Part shown: piece by piece, positions 1 through 6,074 of the stretch | Layout of the letters: each line of letters begins with the position of its first letter | Position numbering within the stretch: position 1 is the stretch's first letter | Source of the DNA: CAYQAJ01 sp964415245 | GTDB taxonomy: Bacteria; Planctomycetota; Planctomycetia; Pirellulales; Pirellulaceae | Assembly (NCBI GenBank): GCA_964415245.1 | Contig: CAYQAJ010000020.1 | Location: 1-33,894 of the forward strand | Reading direction: 5' to 3' | Length of the DNA stretch: 33,894 nucleotides | Notes under the pieces: model-generated | Database searches by the model: none | Told to the model about the DNA's origin: nothing | The model's input: the letters and a program-made list of their open reading frames with translations, nothing else | Translations under genes and position numbers: made by a program

Positions 1-128
1 GCCTGTTCGCGCATTCTTTCGACCACGACGGCGATCCGCTCGCTGTCGTAGGGCTCTTTGCGTGGATTCCGCTTGGGCGCTGCGCGCCGTGGCGTGGGGA
101 CCTTCTTGCCGCCGCGTTTTCTGGCCAT
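1..128 (-). CDS. Unknown basic protein, N-terminal 42 residues only
   Basis: This gene is cut by the left edge of the window. Its ATG (complement of 126-128) follows a good ribosome binding site, AAGGAG, about seven bases upstream. The visible product starts MARKRGGKKVPTPRRAA and is rich in Lys, Arg and Pro, followed by an acidic/hydrophobic stretch (EPYDSERIAVVVERMREQ). I do not recognise the family. It is transcribed away from the phage left block, so the 129-328 interval is a divergent control region. It could be a small DNA-binding protein or the start of a longer one; the fragment is too short to say. Confidence 0.55.
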   Translation of the reverse strand, partial: MARKRGGKKVPTPRRAAPKRNPRKEPYDSERIAVVVERMREQ

Positions 129-183
129 GAGTCAATCTCCTTCGAGTGCCCCAGCAGTCTACCACGGAACCACAGATTTGTAA

Positions 184-204
184 ACGAATTCCACACCAAT
201 TCGT
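184..204. promoter_or_regulatory. Operator-like palindrome in the divergent intergenic region
   Basis: Perfect 7-bp arms, ACGAATT and AATTCGT, are separated by 7 bases. The site lies between the divergent gene ending at 128 and the promoter at 260-287. The size and place fit a repressor operator, but no regulator has been shown to bind it. It has no T tract, so a terminator is unlikely. Confidence 0.35.
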
Positions 205-259
205 AACTAGCCACGGCGCAGGGGCTTGGAGCTTTCTCAAAGGATTTTGTGAAGAAGTC

Positions 260-287
260 TTGACGAATAAGTGAACATGCGTATACT
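260..287 (+). promoter_or_regulatory. Sigma70-type promoter of the phage left block
   Basis: A -35 box TTGACG (260-265) and a -10 box TATACT (282-287) are 16 bp apart, close to the housekeeping consensus. A start near 294 would give a short leader for the ATG at 329. Confidence 0.6.
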
Positions 288-328
288 ACAGGAGTTGCTT
301 GCTGCCTCCTGCTCGCGGCTGCTCTGTC

Positions 329-610
329 ATGTGTCCAGACGCTTCGAAATCGGCCACGAATGCCCCGCCGCGAGCCCGCTGCCTGACGTGCGCCAGCCCC
401 GCCAAGGTGCGTGGATTGTGCGCCACGTGCCGCTCTGCCGCTTGGCGGGCCGTGGCGGGCGGTCAGGTAACCGAGGACGAGTTGATTGCTCGCGGGCTGC
501 TCATGCCCTCTCAACCGCGCGGACGCAAGCCGCGGAGCGGTTTCGCCAAGAAGTTGGCGAGGGTGCTCGAAAGGGATGTACCTGGTCCATCGCGTGGTGT
601 CAGCCGGTAG
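329..610 (+). CDS. Small zinc-finger-like protein (about 93 aa)
   Basis: The product has two CxxC-type knuckles near its N-terminus (CLTC and, after a short spacer, CATC in the context RGLCATCRSAAWRAV). These suggest one bound zinc ion. A helical middle part (TEDELIARGLLMPS) and a basic tail (RGRKPRSGFAKKLARVL) follow. I chose ATG 329 because it lies a reasonable distance downstream of the promoter at 260-287; an in-frame TTG at 299 is an alternative start. The next gene begins 10 bases after the stop, and the stop codon region contributes to that gene's ribosome binding site, so the two are probably translationally coupled. Function is unknown. Position and composition fit a small nucleic-acid-binding regulator of the element. 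No named family is recognised. Confidence 0.6.
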   Translation: MCPDASKSATNAPPRARCLTCASPAKVRGLCATCRSAAWRAVAGGQVTEDELIARGLLMPSQPRGRKPRSGFAKKLARVLERDVPGPSRGVSR

Positions 611-620
611 AGGTCTCGCC

Positions 621-908
621 GTGCCTTCCCCCATTTCCCGAGAGCAGACTCAGCACGTGCAAAAGTTGTTGGCCGAGGGCGTGCGTCAGGAAAGGATCGC
701 GGTTTTGGCGGGCGTCAGCGTATCGACGGTGCGCAGAGTGGCGGCTCGCCGCCGCGCGGCGCCCGATCACGCCGATTCCACCTTCGACGACTGGGTGAGG
801 TCGCGGGCCCGTCGCTGCCCGGGCTGCGGGGCACGGGTGTATATCTGGCCCTGCCTGTCCTGCCGTTTGGAAGCCGAGCGTAGTGGCCGCCCAGAAATTA
901 GTAAATAG
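621..908 (+). CDS. HTH plus zinc-ribbon small regulator (about 95 aa)
   Basis: The first half is a helix-turn-helix (SREQTQHVQKLLAEGVRQER then IAVLAGVSVSTVRRVA), of the kind found in resolvase-like and sigma-like DNA readers. The second half holds a CPGC knuckle and a second CLSC knuckle, a zinc ribbon. The GTG at 621 is preferred because TAGAGG at 608-613 gives a ribosome binding site overlapping the upstream stop; an ATG at 576 is also in frame. HTH plus ribbon on one short chain, in tandem with another cysteine-rich protein directly after a strong promoter, suggests a transcription regulator of this element. The TTGA-N4-TCAA motif at 923 and 23284 is a candidate target. That link is inference. 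Confidence 0.6.
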   Translation: MPSPISREQTQHVQKLLAEGVRQERIAVLAGVSVSTVRRVAARRRAAPDHADSTFDDWVRSRARRCPGCGARVYIWPCLSCRLEAERSGRPEISK

Positions 909-922
909 TTCATAACAACTTA

Positions 923-952
923 TTGACATCTCAACCACTCCGCGGATAGCAT
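923..952 (+). promoter_or_regulatory. Candidate promoter/operator with TTGACATCTCAAC
   Basis: A perfect -35 box TTGACA (923-928) sits inside the 13-mer TTGACATCTCAAC (923-935), which is repeated exactly at 23284-23296 upstream of the structural genes. It contains the inverted half-sites TTGA-CATC-TCAA. The best -10 (TAGCAT, 947-952) is 18 bp away and only fair. If used, translation of the next gene should start downstream of 951, which supports ATG 987. Confidence 0.45.
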
Positions 953-986
953 GAGCGTGGTGATGAACTCAGCGAGCATTCCGACC

Positions 987-2036
987 ATGAATACCTCACC
1001 TGTCTGGCGGCGAGTGTTTGCCGCGTTGGTGCTGGCGCTGTGGCTGGCCGTCCCTTGGCGCGCCCATGCCCAGTCGCTTTGCCTTCCCGGTGGCTCCTGC
1101 CCCGCTCCCGTGGCGACCTCCGCTGCGCAACCGACGCAGCCGGCCGAGTACCATCACGCCGTGCTCCGCGTGGTAGCGGGCGCTGGCGCGATCCGCAGCG
1201 CCGGAACCGGCACGCTCATCGCAAGCGACGGAGAGCAGGGAATTGTCCTCACCGCCGCTCACGTGATTGGGTCCAACTCCCAGGCCACCGCCGTCTGGCC
1301 TGACGGATACAAAAGCACGGGCCGCGTGCTGTGCGTGGAGACCCGCGATGACATCGCGGCGTTCGCGGTAATCCCTCCGGCCGACGCCGTGGTGCTGCCG
1401 CTGGCCGGCGACGACGAGTGGCCTCGCGCCGGCGATACCGTGGAGCTATGCGGCTACGGTGGATCGAATTCCGGCACCGAGCGATTGCGGCACTGGTCGG
1501 CCGTCGCGCAAGGTTATGCCGAGAGCCGCTCCGGACGTCACCACACCTTGAGCGTGGCCACGCAGACCATATCGGGCGACTCCGGCGGACCCATGGTGAA
1601 GAACGGAAAGGTCGTGGCGGTGCTTTGGGGTGGGCCGCTGGCGGGCCCGCGCGGACCCATGATCGCCACGCACGGAACGTATTGCGGGCGAATTCGCGAG
1701 ATTTTCGAGGGGTGCGGACTGGGCGGAACATGCGAGCCGCGTCCGACACCCCCGATTCCATATCCCCAATCCCCAGTCCCCAACCCCCAGTCCCCCACGA
1801 TCGACTACGAGCGCTTGGCCGATCTTGTGGTCGCGCGGCTGAAAGAAGACGAATCGTTCCGCGGCCCGCCTGGCCCCGCAGGCGCTACCGGTCCACCTGG
1901 TCCGATGGGCCCGCAAGGTTCTCGCGGCGCTTCCGGCAGCGACGGCGCCACTGCCGAAGTCGACCTGGATAAGCTAGCCGAGGCGGTGCAGCAACGCATC
2001 ATCAAGTCGATCCGCGTTCGCGTCGAGCGCGAATGA
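987..2036 (+). CDS. Secreted trypsin-like serine protease with collagen-like tail
   Basis: Residues 1-29 form a signal peptide (WRR, a hydrophobic core, AHAQS cleavage region). A chymotrypsin-fold protease follows, with His92 in LTAAHV, Asp122 in RDDIAAFAV and Ser199 in SGDSGGP, so the triad looks complete. After about residue 250 comes a Pro-rich linker encoded by a heptamer repeat (1765-1799), then about nine Gly-X-Y collagen triplets (residues 293-320) and a helical end. ATG 987 gives the cleanest signal peptide and fits the promoter at 923; in-frame ATGs exist at 951 and 963. S1 proteases of this type act outside the cytoplasm. Collagen triplets are common in phage fibres, so the protein could be phage-borne surface or lysis-related material, or a planctomycete exported protease carried along. 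Which is right cannot be told from sequence. Confidence 0.8.
   Translation: MNTSPVWRRVFAALVLALWLAVPWRAHAQSLCLPGGSCPAPVATSAAQPTQPAEYHHAVLRVVAGAGAIRSAGTGTLIASDGEQGIVLTAAHVIGSNSQATAVWPDGYKSTGRVLCVETRDDIAAFAVIPPADAVVLPLAGDDEWPRAGDTVELCGYGGSNSGTERLRHWSAVAQGYAESRSGRHHTLSVATQTISGDSGGPMVKNGKVVAVLWGGPLAGPRGPMIATHGTYCGRIREIFEGCGLGGTCEPRPTPPIPYPQSPVPNPQSPTIDYERLADLVVARLKEDESFRGPPGPAGATGPPGPMGPQGSRGASGSDGATAEVDLDKLAEAVQQRIIKSIRVRVERE
1765..1799 (+). repeat. Heptamer repeat read in frame as a Pro-rich linker
   Basis: Five 7-bp units (CCCAATC, CCCAGTC, CCCAACC, CCCAGTC, CCCCACG) lie inside the protease gene and encode a PQSP/NPQSP linker between the protease and collagen parts. Similar CCCCAGT heptamers are known as non-coding short tandem repeats in cyanobacteria, so this looks like a repeat recruited into a protein. 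Confidence 0.6.
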
Positions 2037-2044
2037 TCAAAAAC

Positions 2045-2121
2045 AAAGCCGAAAGCGGAGAGCGGGAAGCGGTCGGCATTTGTCCGTTGCCGGAACTGAC
2101 AACTGAACACGGAACACTCTC
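2045..2121. repeat. Intergenic heptamer-repeat element
   Basis: Units AAAGCCG, AAAGCGG, AGAGCGG, GAAGCGG (2045-2072), then AACTGAC, AACTGAA, CACGGAA, CACTCTC (2094-2121), all with 7-bp spacing. This fills most of the gap between the protease gene and the next gene; it has no coding potential I can support. Confidence 0.6.
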
Positions 2122-2156
2122 CTACACGATCCCCCCTTTTCCCAAGGAGCCACAAC

Positions 2157-2461
2157 ATGGCCATTGACCTGCAGGAGCTTCTTCTCGGAGAACAGGCCTC
2201 GAACCTTGCCGCGATGGCGCGGTCGCACACCAACGTCATGGACCTGCAACAGCGAGTAAGCCTCGACAAGTGGGCGACGACCGATCTCTTGGATGCCGCC
2301 GCGGCCAAGGAGATTGCCANNNNNNNNNNNNNNNNNNNNNNNNNNNNNNNNNNNNNNNNNNNNNNNNNNNNNNNNNNNNNNNNNNNNNNNNNNNNNNNNN
2401 NNNNNNNNNNNNNNNNNNNTATGGCGAGGACGGCCAGCCGATCGAGGTGCAGCAAGAATGA
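2157..2461 (+). CDS. Unknown protein interrupted by the assembly gap
   Basis: The N-terminal 54 residues (MAIDLQELLLGEQASNLAAM, then a polar helix and WATTDLLDAAAAKEIA) run into the run of Ns. After the gap, an open frame of 13 codons ends in GQPIEVQQE and a stop whose TGA overlaps the ATG of the next gene. That overlap suggests this tail belongs to the same gene, although the frame across exactly 100 Ns is not preserved, because the true gap length is unknown. An AAGGAG ribosome binding site lies at 2144-2149. The visible part is helical with no recognised motif. Its tight coupling to a coiled-coil/membrane protein and an 88-residue protein suggests one small phage operon. Confidence 0.5.
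2320..2419. other. Assembly gap of 100 Ns
   Basis: A run of exactly 100 undetermined bases, the usual placeholder for a scaffold join of unknown length. The window is therefore a draft scaffold, and reading frames cannot be trusted across this point. Confidence 0.98.
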
Positions 2462-2856
2462 CGGCATCGCAGCGGCAGCCGGTGTCGCTCGAAGCGCGCG
2501 TCAGCTCGATCGAGCGCGACGCCGAGCATCTGGCGCGCGGGCTGGCTGACATTGACCGCAAGATCGACCGATACTACGAGTCGACCCACGAGCAGCTCCA
2601 GTCCCTGACCATGCGCGTAAGCCGCCAGAGTCAGGTGAACTGGCCGCTGGTGGTGGCGTTGTTCCTCGCCTTGTTTACCGGCATGAGCATGATCGGCGGA
2701 GGCCTGATGTTCGTGGGCAACCTGGCGCTCAAGCCGCTCGAGACGGAGCTCCGCTGGATGAAGGAAGACCTGCGCCGCCGCGAGACACAGCCCTCGGCGT
2801 CTGGCGGCGCTCCTCACGTATTCGCCCCTCAACCCCGAACGGCACCACCGCCATGA
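2458..2856 (+). CDS. Coiled-coil protein with one or two membrane segments (holin-like?)
   Basis: The 132-residue product has an N-terminal heptad-rich helix (VSLEARVSSIERDAEHLARG onward), then a hydrophobic stretch (WPLVVALFLALFTGMSMIGG continuing to LMFVGNLAL) that can form one or two membrane segments, a charged helix (ETELRWMKEDLRRRE) and a Pro-rich end. It starts at an ATG overlapping the upstream TGA, and its own stop overlaps the next ATG (ATGA at 2853-2856), so three genes are translationally linked. Small proteins with a coiled coil plus a transmembrane hairpin occur as holins or lysis-accessory proteins in phages, but no specific family is recognised. Confidence 0.65.
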   Translation: MTASQRQPVSLEARVSSIERDAEHLARGLADIDRKIDRYYESTHEQLQSLTMRVSRQSQVNWPLVVALFLALFTGMSMIGGGLMFVGNLALKPLETELRWMKEDLRRRETQPSASGGAPHVFAPQPRTAPPP

Positions 2857-3119
2857 CCCATCAACATCAAAAGCTCCCTTGCCGCAAATCGGAAGTCGTG
2901 TTTGTCGTGTGGAAAGACGCCGTCGGCCAGTCGGCCCGTGCCCAGCAAGAGTCGGCGGCCGAGCTGCAACTTGCCACGAACATGAACGTGGGCTGGATCG
3001 TTCACGAGAACGCCGAGCGCCTCGTGCTCGGCCACGGCATCAGCACCACCGGCGAAATGGACCACTTGGTCATACCGACAGCCAACGTGGTCGAGCGGAT
3101 CGCGCTCCGCGGGCGGTGA
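2853..3119 (+). CDS. Conserved-looking 88-aa phage small protein, function unknown
   Basis: The product runs SEVVFVVWKDAVGQSAR ... VGWIVHENAERLVLGHGIS ... VIPTANVVERIALRG. The pattern (a strand with WxDA, then VGWxVxEN, a further strand, a loop with GE, and IPxxxVxRI) resembles small beta-rich proteins seen in phage and prophage gene sets, for which I know no defined function. It begins at an ATG that overlaps the stop of the membrane protein gene, so it is probably co-translated with it. A palindromic repeat element begins 12 bases after its stop. The family resemblance is from memory and not certain. Confidence 0.6.
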   Translation: MTHQHQKLPCRKSEVVFVVWKDAVGQSARAQQESAAELQLATNMNVGWIVHENAERLVLGHGISTTGEMDHLVIPTANVVERIALRGR

Positions 3120-3130
3120 GCAGCGCGAAG

Positions 3131-3212
3131 TGTCGTCTCTCGCTCCGCGAGAGGACGCCCCTTGGGATAACGCTCAATCGCCGAACGCCCTCTCGCGGAG
3201 CGAGAGGCGACT
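3131..3212. repeat. 82-bp palindromic element, intergenic copy
   Basis: Arms TCGTCTCTCGCTCCGCGAGAG-type (3133-3153) and the matching reverse complement (3190-3210) pair at 20 of 21 positions, each arm itself containing a smaller hairpin (CTCGCTCCGCGAG). The second copy, at 4521-4602, has exactly the same length and arm spacing but lies inside a coding sequence. No transposase is present, so this is a non-autonomous, MITE- or REP-like element. Confidence 0.8.
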
Positions 3213-3240
3213 TCCGGCCCGAAATGCCGACACCGACGAA

Positions 3241-3280
3241 CACGGACTGACACGGACCGACACAGACCGACACAGACAAA
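3241..3280. repeat. 10-bp tandem repeat, four units
   Basis: CACGGACTGA, CACGGACCGA, CACAGACCGA, CACAGACAAA in exact 10-bp register directly after the palindromic element. It looks like repeat accretion in the gap before the ParB-like gene. It has no repeat-spacer structure, so it is not CRISPR. Confidence 0.7.
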
Positions 3281-3290
3281 CGCCGATTCC

Positions 3291-3363
3291 CTGGATTCCC
3301 GCCTGCGCGGGAATAACCATTTCCAACCCTTGACCCTGAAGCCTAAAGCCTAGCGACTGAAGC
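3291..3363. repeat. GGATTCCCGC hairpin plus heptamer run
   Basis: CTGGATTCCCGC-CTGC-GCGGGAAT forms a hairpin with perfect 8-bp arms (3295-3302 and 3307-3314), a REP-like family widely scattered in bacterial genomes; a related sequence is at 5352-5380. It is followed by CTGAAGC, CTAAAGC, CTAGCGA, CTGAAGC (3336-3363) at 7-bp spacing. Together with the two elements before it, this accounts for the whole 3120-3372 gap. Confidence 0.6.
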
Positions 3364-3372
3364 CTTCCTCCC

Positions 3373-3918
3373 ATGACCATCCGCGATCGTATCCGAGAAC
3401 TTCGCCGCGTGCCGGCCAGCCAACTCAAGCCCAATCCACGCAATTGGCGGCTGCACCCCGAGAATCAGCAGGCCGCGCTTCGCGGATTGCTGAACGAAAT
3501 CGGCTACGCCGACGCACTGCTGGCCCGCGAGCTGCCCGACGGCACGCTGGAGCTGATCGACGGGCACTTGCGCGCCGCCGAAACACCCGACGAAACTGTG
3601 CCTGTGCTGGTGCTCGACGTGAATCAGCAGGAAGCCGACATGATTCTGGCGACGCACGACCCGATCGCCGCCATGGCCGAGACCGATCGCGAGCAACTCG
3701 ATGCGCTCCTGGGCGATCTTCAGTCGGAGGATGCGGCGGTTCGGGCCATGCTGGATGGACTTTCCAACAAGGGAAAGTCCGGCACTGGCGCCGGACACGA
3801 CGTCGAAGTGCCCGAGGCGTACCAGGTCGTCGTCGAGTGCGGCGGTGAGTCGGTGCAACGCGAACTGTACGAACGGCTCACCAGCGAAGGATTCTGCTGC
3901 CGCCTGTTGACGCTTTGA
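3373..3918 (+). CDS. ParB/Srx-fold (ParB-like) phage protein
   Basis: The 181-residue product carries the ParB/sulfiredoxin-fold signature in its first 110 residues: VPASQLKPNPRNWRLHPENQ, then a helix (LRGLLNEIGY), then LIDGHLRAA and VPVLVLDVNQQEADMILAT. The C-terminal part adds a short helical region and a small beta domain (YQVVVECGGESVQRELYERL). It lacks the central HTH and dimerisation parts of chromosomal ParB. Short ParB-fold proteins of this kind are common beside phage terminases and DNA-modification genes. ParB-fold enzymes use CTP or other nucleotides, but activity here is unproven. The next gene downstream encodes an ABC-ATPase/GNAT fusion, and together they may form a DNA-modification or packaging-specificity module (inference). 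Confidence 0.8.
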   Translation: MTIRDRIRELRRVPASQLKPNPRNWRLHPENQQAALRGLLNEIGYADALLARELPDGTLELIDGHLRAAETPDETVPVLVLDVNQQEADMILATHDPIAAMAETDREQLDALLGDLQSEDAAVRAMLDGLSNKGKSGTGAGHDVEVPEAYQVVVECGGESVQRELYERLTSEGFCCRLLTL

Positions 3919-3923
3919 AGGAA

Positions 3924-4072
3924 GTTTCAGTTTTCAGCCGGAGCGGAATGGACGAGATGGACCCTATGGACGATATGGACGGTCGGCAACCGACAACCAA
4001 CCACCGACCACCAACAACTGACAACCAACCTCGTCCGACTGAAAACTGAAAACTGAACACTGAAAACTAACT
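3924..4072. repeat. Heptamer-ended repeat element (long copy A)
   Basis: The left end has TTTCAGT/TTTCAGC units, the core has ATGGAC-containing 9-bp repeats and CAACCGA/CAACCAA heptamers, and the right end has ACTGAAA, ACTGAAA, ACTGAAC, ACTGAAA, ACTAACT (4038-4072). The two ends are inverted relative to each other. The block 3928-3972 (45 bp) is identical to 31262-31306 in the structural region. Confidence 0.75.
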
Positions 4073-4077
4073 CCGCC

Positions 4078-5331
4078 ATGCCCCTCGTATCCGCCACCGT
4101 TCAATGCCACATCGAGCCCAGCTTCCGCGTGAAGCAGGTTGCTGGAATGTTCGATCTTGCGGTCCCCGAAACGGCGGAGGAGACGTTCGCCATCGAGCTG
4201 CCGTCACTGGACGAAGAGTGGACAATCGGGGCCATCGTCGGACCGTCGGGAAGCGGCAAGTCGACCATCGCCGCTCGCGCGTATGGCGGCGCTCTGTACC
4301 GCAGTTCGCCCGCAGCGGACTGGCCTATCAATCGGGCTGTGGTCGACGCTTTTGGCGATCTCCCCATCAAGCAGATCACCTACACACTCACGGCCGTCGG
4401 ATTCAGCAGCCCGCCGTCGTGGATCAAGCCGTATGCAGTGCTTTCCGGCGGCGAGAAATTCCGCTGCGATCTGGCGCGAGCGCTGCTGTTGGGCAGCGGA
4501 CCAAGCGGCGACGTCGACAATGTCGTCTCTCGCTCCGCGAGAGAACGCTGTTTGGGTGAGCGCTCATTGGCAGAACGCCCTCTCGCGGAGCGAGAGGCGA
4601 CTACGGAGCGAGAGGCGACTGCGGGCCTCGTCGTGTTCGACGAGTTCACCAGCGTGGTCGACCGCACCGTTGCCCAGGTGGGTTCGGCAGCGGTGGCCAA
4701 GGCAATCCGTAGCGGGCGCATCGCCCGGCGGTTCGTCGCCGTTTCCTGCCACTACGATATTCTCCCTTGGCTCCAGCCCGACTGGGTGGCCGACATGGCC
4801 ACCTGCACTCTCAAGCGAGGGCGTCTTCGGCGACCGAGCATCACCCTTGAAGTCGTTCGCTCTAGCCAATCGGCGTGGCGGCTCTTTGCCCGACATCATT
4901 ATCTAAGCGGGTCGATTCCGTGTTTCGCCCAGTGCTACCTGGCGCTGTGGGACGGAGAGCCGGTGGCATTCTGCGCCGTCACGGGGATGTACGGACATCG
5001 GAACCGCAAGCGGATTTGCCGTACCGTAACCCTACCCGATTACCAGGGGTTGGGCATCGGCACGCGGCTCATGGAGCGGGTATGCGAACACGAGTCGGGC
5101 CGCGGCTTCCGAATGACAATCACGACGAGCCACCCGGCCATGATCGCCTATTGCAAGTCGTCGCCGCGCTGGCGGACGATTCGCGTCAAGAAGACCGGCA
5201 ATCGCCCGCCGCGCAAGTTCGATGGAAAGTCCATGACGGCCTCGCTCGGCCGCAGCGTCGTGTCGTTCGAATTCGTTGCGGGCAAAAGCTGTCAGCTCTC
5301 AGCGGTCAGCCCTCAGCCGAATCCCGATTGA
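4078..5331 (+). CDS. ABC-type ATPase fused to a GNAT acyltransferase domain
   Basis: Residues 50-245 form an ABC-type ATPase: Walker A GPSGSGKST (55-63), signature-like LSGGEK (122-127), Walker B LVVFDEF (184-190) and a switch His in SCHYD (223-227). Residues 260-400 are a GNAT domain with the acyl-CoA loop QGLGIGTRL (323-331) and an ARHHYLSG motif near its start. ABC-ATPase plus acetyltransferase is the architecture of COG2401. The GNAT part may be analogous to phage Mu Mom, a GNAT-fold enzyme that modifies adenine in DNA; that comparison is inference. Residues about 149-182 are encoded by a palindromic repeat (4521-4620) inserted between the signature and Walker B. The last 16 residues are encoded by heptamer repeats. 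Despite the insertion, all ATPase motifs remain intact and in frame. It sits between the ParB-like gene and the terminase. Confidence 0.8.
   Translation: MPLVSATVQCHIEPSFRVKQVAGMFDLAVPETAEETFAIELPSLDEEWTIGAIVGPSGSGKSTIAARAYGGALYRSSPAADWPINRAVVDAFGDLPIKQITYTLTAVGFSSPPSWIKPYAVLSGGEKFRCDLARALLLGSGPSGDVDNVVSRSARERCLGERSLAERPLAEREATTEREATAGLVVFDEFTSVVDRTVAQVGSAAVAKAIRSGRIARRFVAVSCHYDILPWLQPDWVADMATCTLKRGRLRRPSITLEVVRSSQSAWRLFARHHYLSGSIPCFAQCYLALWDGEPVAFCAVTGMYGHRNRKRICRTVTLPDYQGLGIGTRLMERVCEHESGRGFRMTITTSHPAMIAYCKSSPRWRTIRVKKTGNRPPRKFDGKSMTASLGRSVVSFEFVAGKSCQLSAVSPQPNPD
4521..4620. repeat. Palindromic element inserted in frame inside the ABC-GNAT gene
   Basis: 4521-4602 is the same 82-bp element as 3131-3212: the arms 4523-4543 and 4580-4600 pair at 20 of 21 positions with the same spacer length. 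It is followed by an 18-bp duplication of its right end (4603-4620). It translates as a low-complexity Arg/Glu/Ala stretch with repeated SLAERPLAERE-like units and no stop, between the ATPase signature and Walker B. Confidence 0.85.
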
Positions 5332-5459
5332 CCGACCAGCGCCGTCGCAAGCTGGATTCCCGCCCGCGCCGGAATGACGGGCGCCCAACAACCGACCACC
5401 GACAACAAACAACCGCCGTCGAAAAGCTGACAGCCGATAGCTGAGAGCTGATAGCTTCC
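5288..5459. repeat. Heptamer-ended repeat element overlapping the ABC-GNAT 3' end
   Basis: Left units GCTGTCA, GCTCTCA, GCGGTCA, GCCCTCA (5288-5315); right units AGCTGAC, AGCCGAT, AGCTGAG, AGCTGAT, AGCTTCC (5425-5459), the inverse orientation. The core contains a GGATTCCCGC-type hairpin (5352-5380) and CGACCAC/CGACAAC heptamers. The left end forms the last codons of the upstream gene; the right end abuts the start of the terminase small-subunit gene. Confidence 0.7.
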
Positions 5460-5468
5460 CCCGCCGCC

Positions 5469-6074
5469 ATGTCGCACGCCATCCCGCCGCCCCCTGATCC
5501 GGAACTCGCTGACCGCGACCGCGAGATCTTTCGCATCGTGGCCGTCGAAGGGCGGAGCACGAGCGATGTGGCCCGCGACTTCTCGCTTTCGCAGCGGCAC
5601 GTGCAGCGCATTGTGCGGCGCACCCAGCGCCAGCTCGTCCTGCGGCAGTTGATGCGGGCGCCCGATCCGCGATGGCTCAGCGAGATGCACTTGCGGCGGC
5701 TGGAACATCAATGGCAGGAAGCGATGGTCGCGTGGTACCGCTCGCACCTTCCGTCGGAGACGATCAAGTATTCGACCGAGCGCGGCAGCGACAAGGCCAA
5801 GATCGAACGCACGCGCCGCGAACAGCAGGGGGACGTGAGGTACCTCGAAAACGCCCGCCGCATCCTGGCCGACATCCGGGCATTGATCGCCGGCGGTGCG
5901 CTCGGCGACGCGGGCGAAGGGTTTGCCGATGTCTCCACGCTTACCGTTGACCAGCGACGAACGGAACTGGCTCTGCTCGCTGATGCGCTTCGCGACCGCT
6001 GGCGAGAGGAAGAGGATTGGGGAACTGATCCGGGGCCGGACGAGGCGAACGCCTCCCGCGACTCCGAAGCTTGA
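5469..6074 (+). CDS. Putative terminase small subunit (TerS)
   Basis: The 201-residue product starts with a helix-turn-helix (DREIFRIVAVEGRSTSDVAR, then DFSLSQRHVQRIVRRTQRQL), followed by a long helical, charged middle (WLSEMHLRRLEHQWQEAMVA onward) and an acidic, flexible end. A DNA-reading N-terminus, an oligomerising helical centre and a tail, immediately upstream of a clear large terminase, are the hallmarks of TerS, which recognises the packaging site and loads the motor. The start at 5469 follows the end of the repeat element by nine bases. Its last 146 bases overlap the next gene in another frame, so the two are probably coupled. The assignment rests on position and architecture rather than a family signature. 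Confidence 0.65.
   Translation: MSHAIPPPPDPELADRDREIFRIVAVEGRSTSDVARDFSLSQRHVQRIVRRTQRQLVLRQLMRAPDPRWLSEMHLRRLEHQWQEAMVAWYRSHLPSETIKYSTERGSDKAKIERTRREQQGDVRYLENARRILADIRALIAGGALGDAGEGFADVSTLTVDQRRTELALLADALRDRWREEEDWGTDPGPDEANASRDSEA

Noticed and set aside
3241..3280. Possible CRISPR-like tandem
   Set aside because: Units are 10 bp and contiguous with no spacers; no cas genes nearby.
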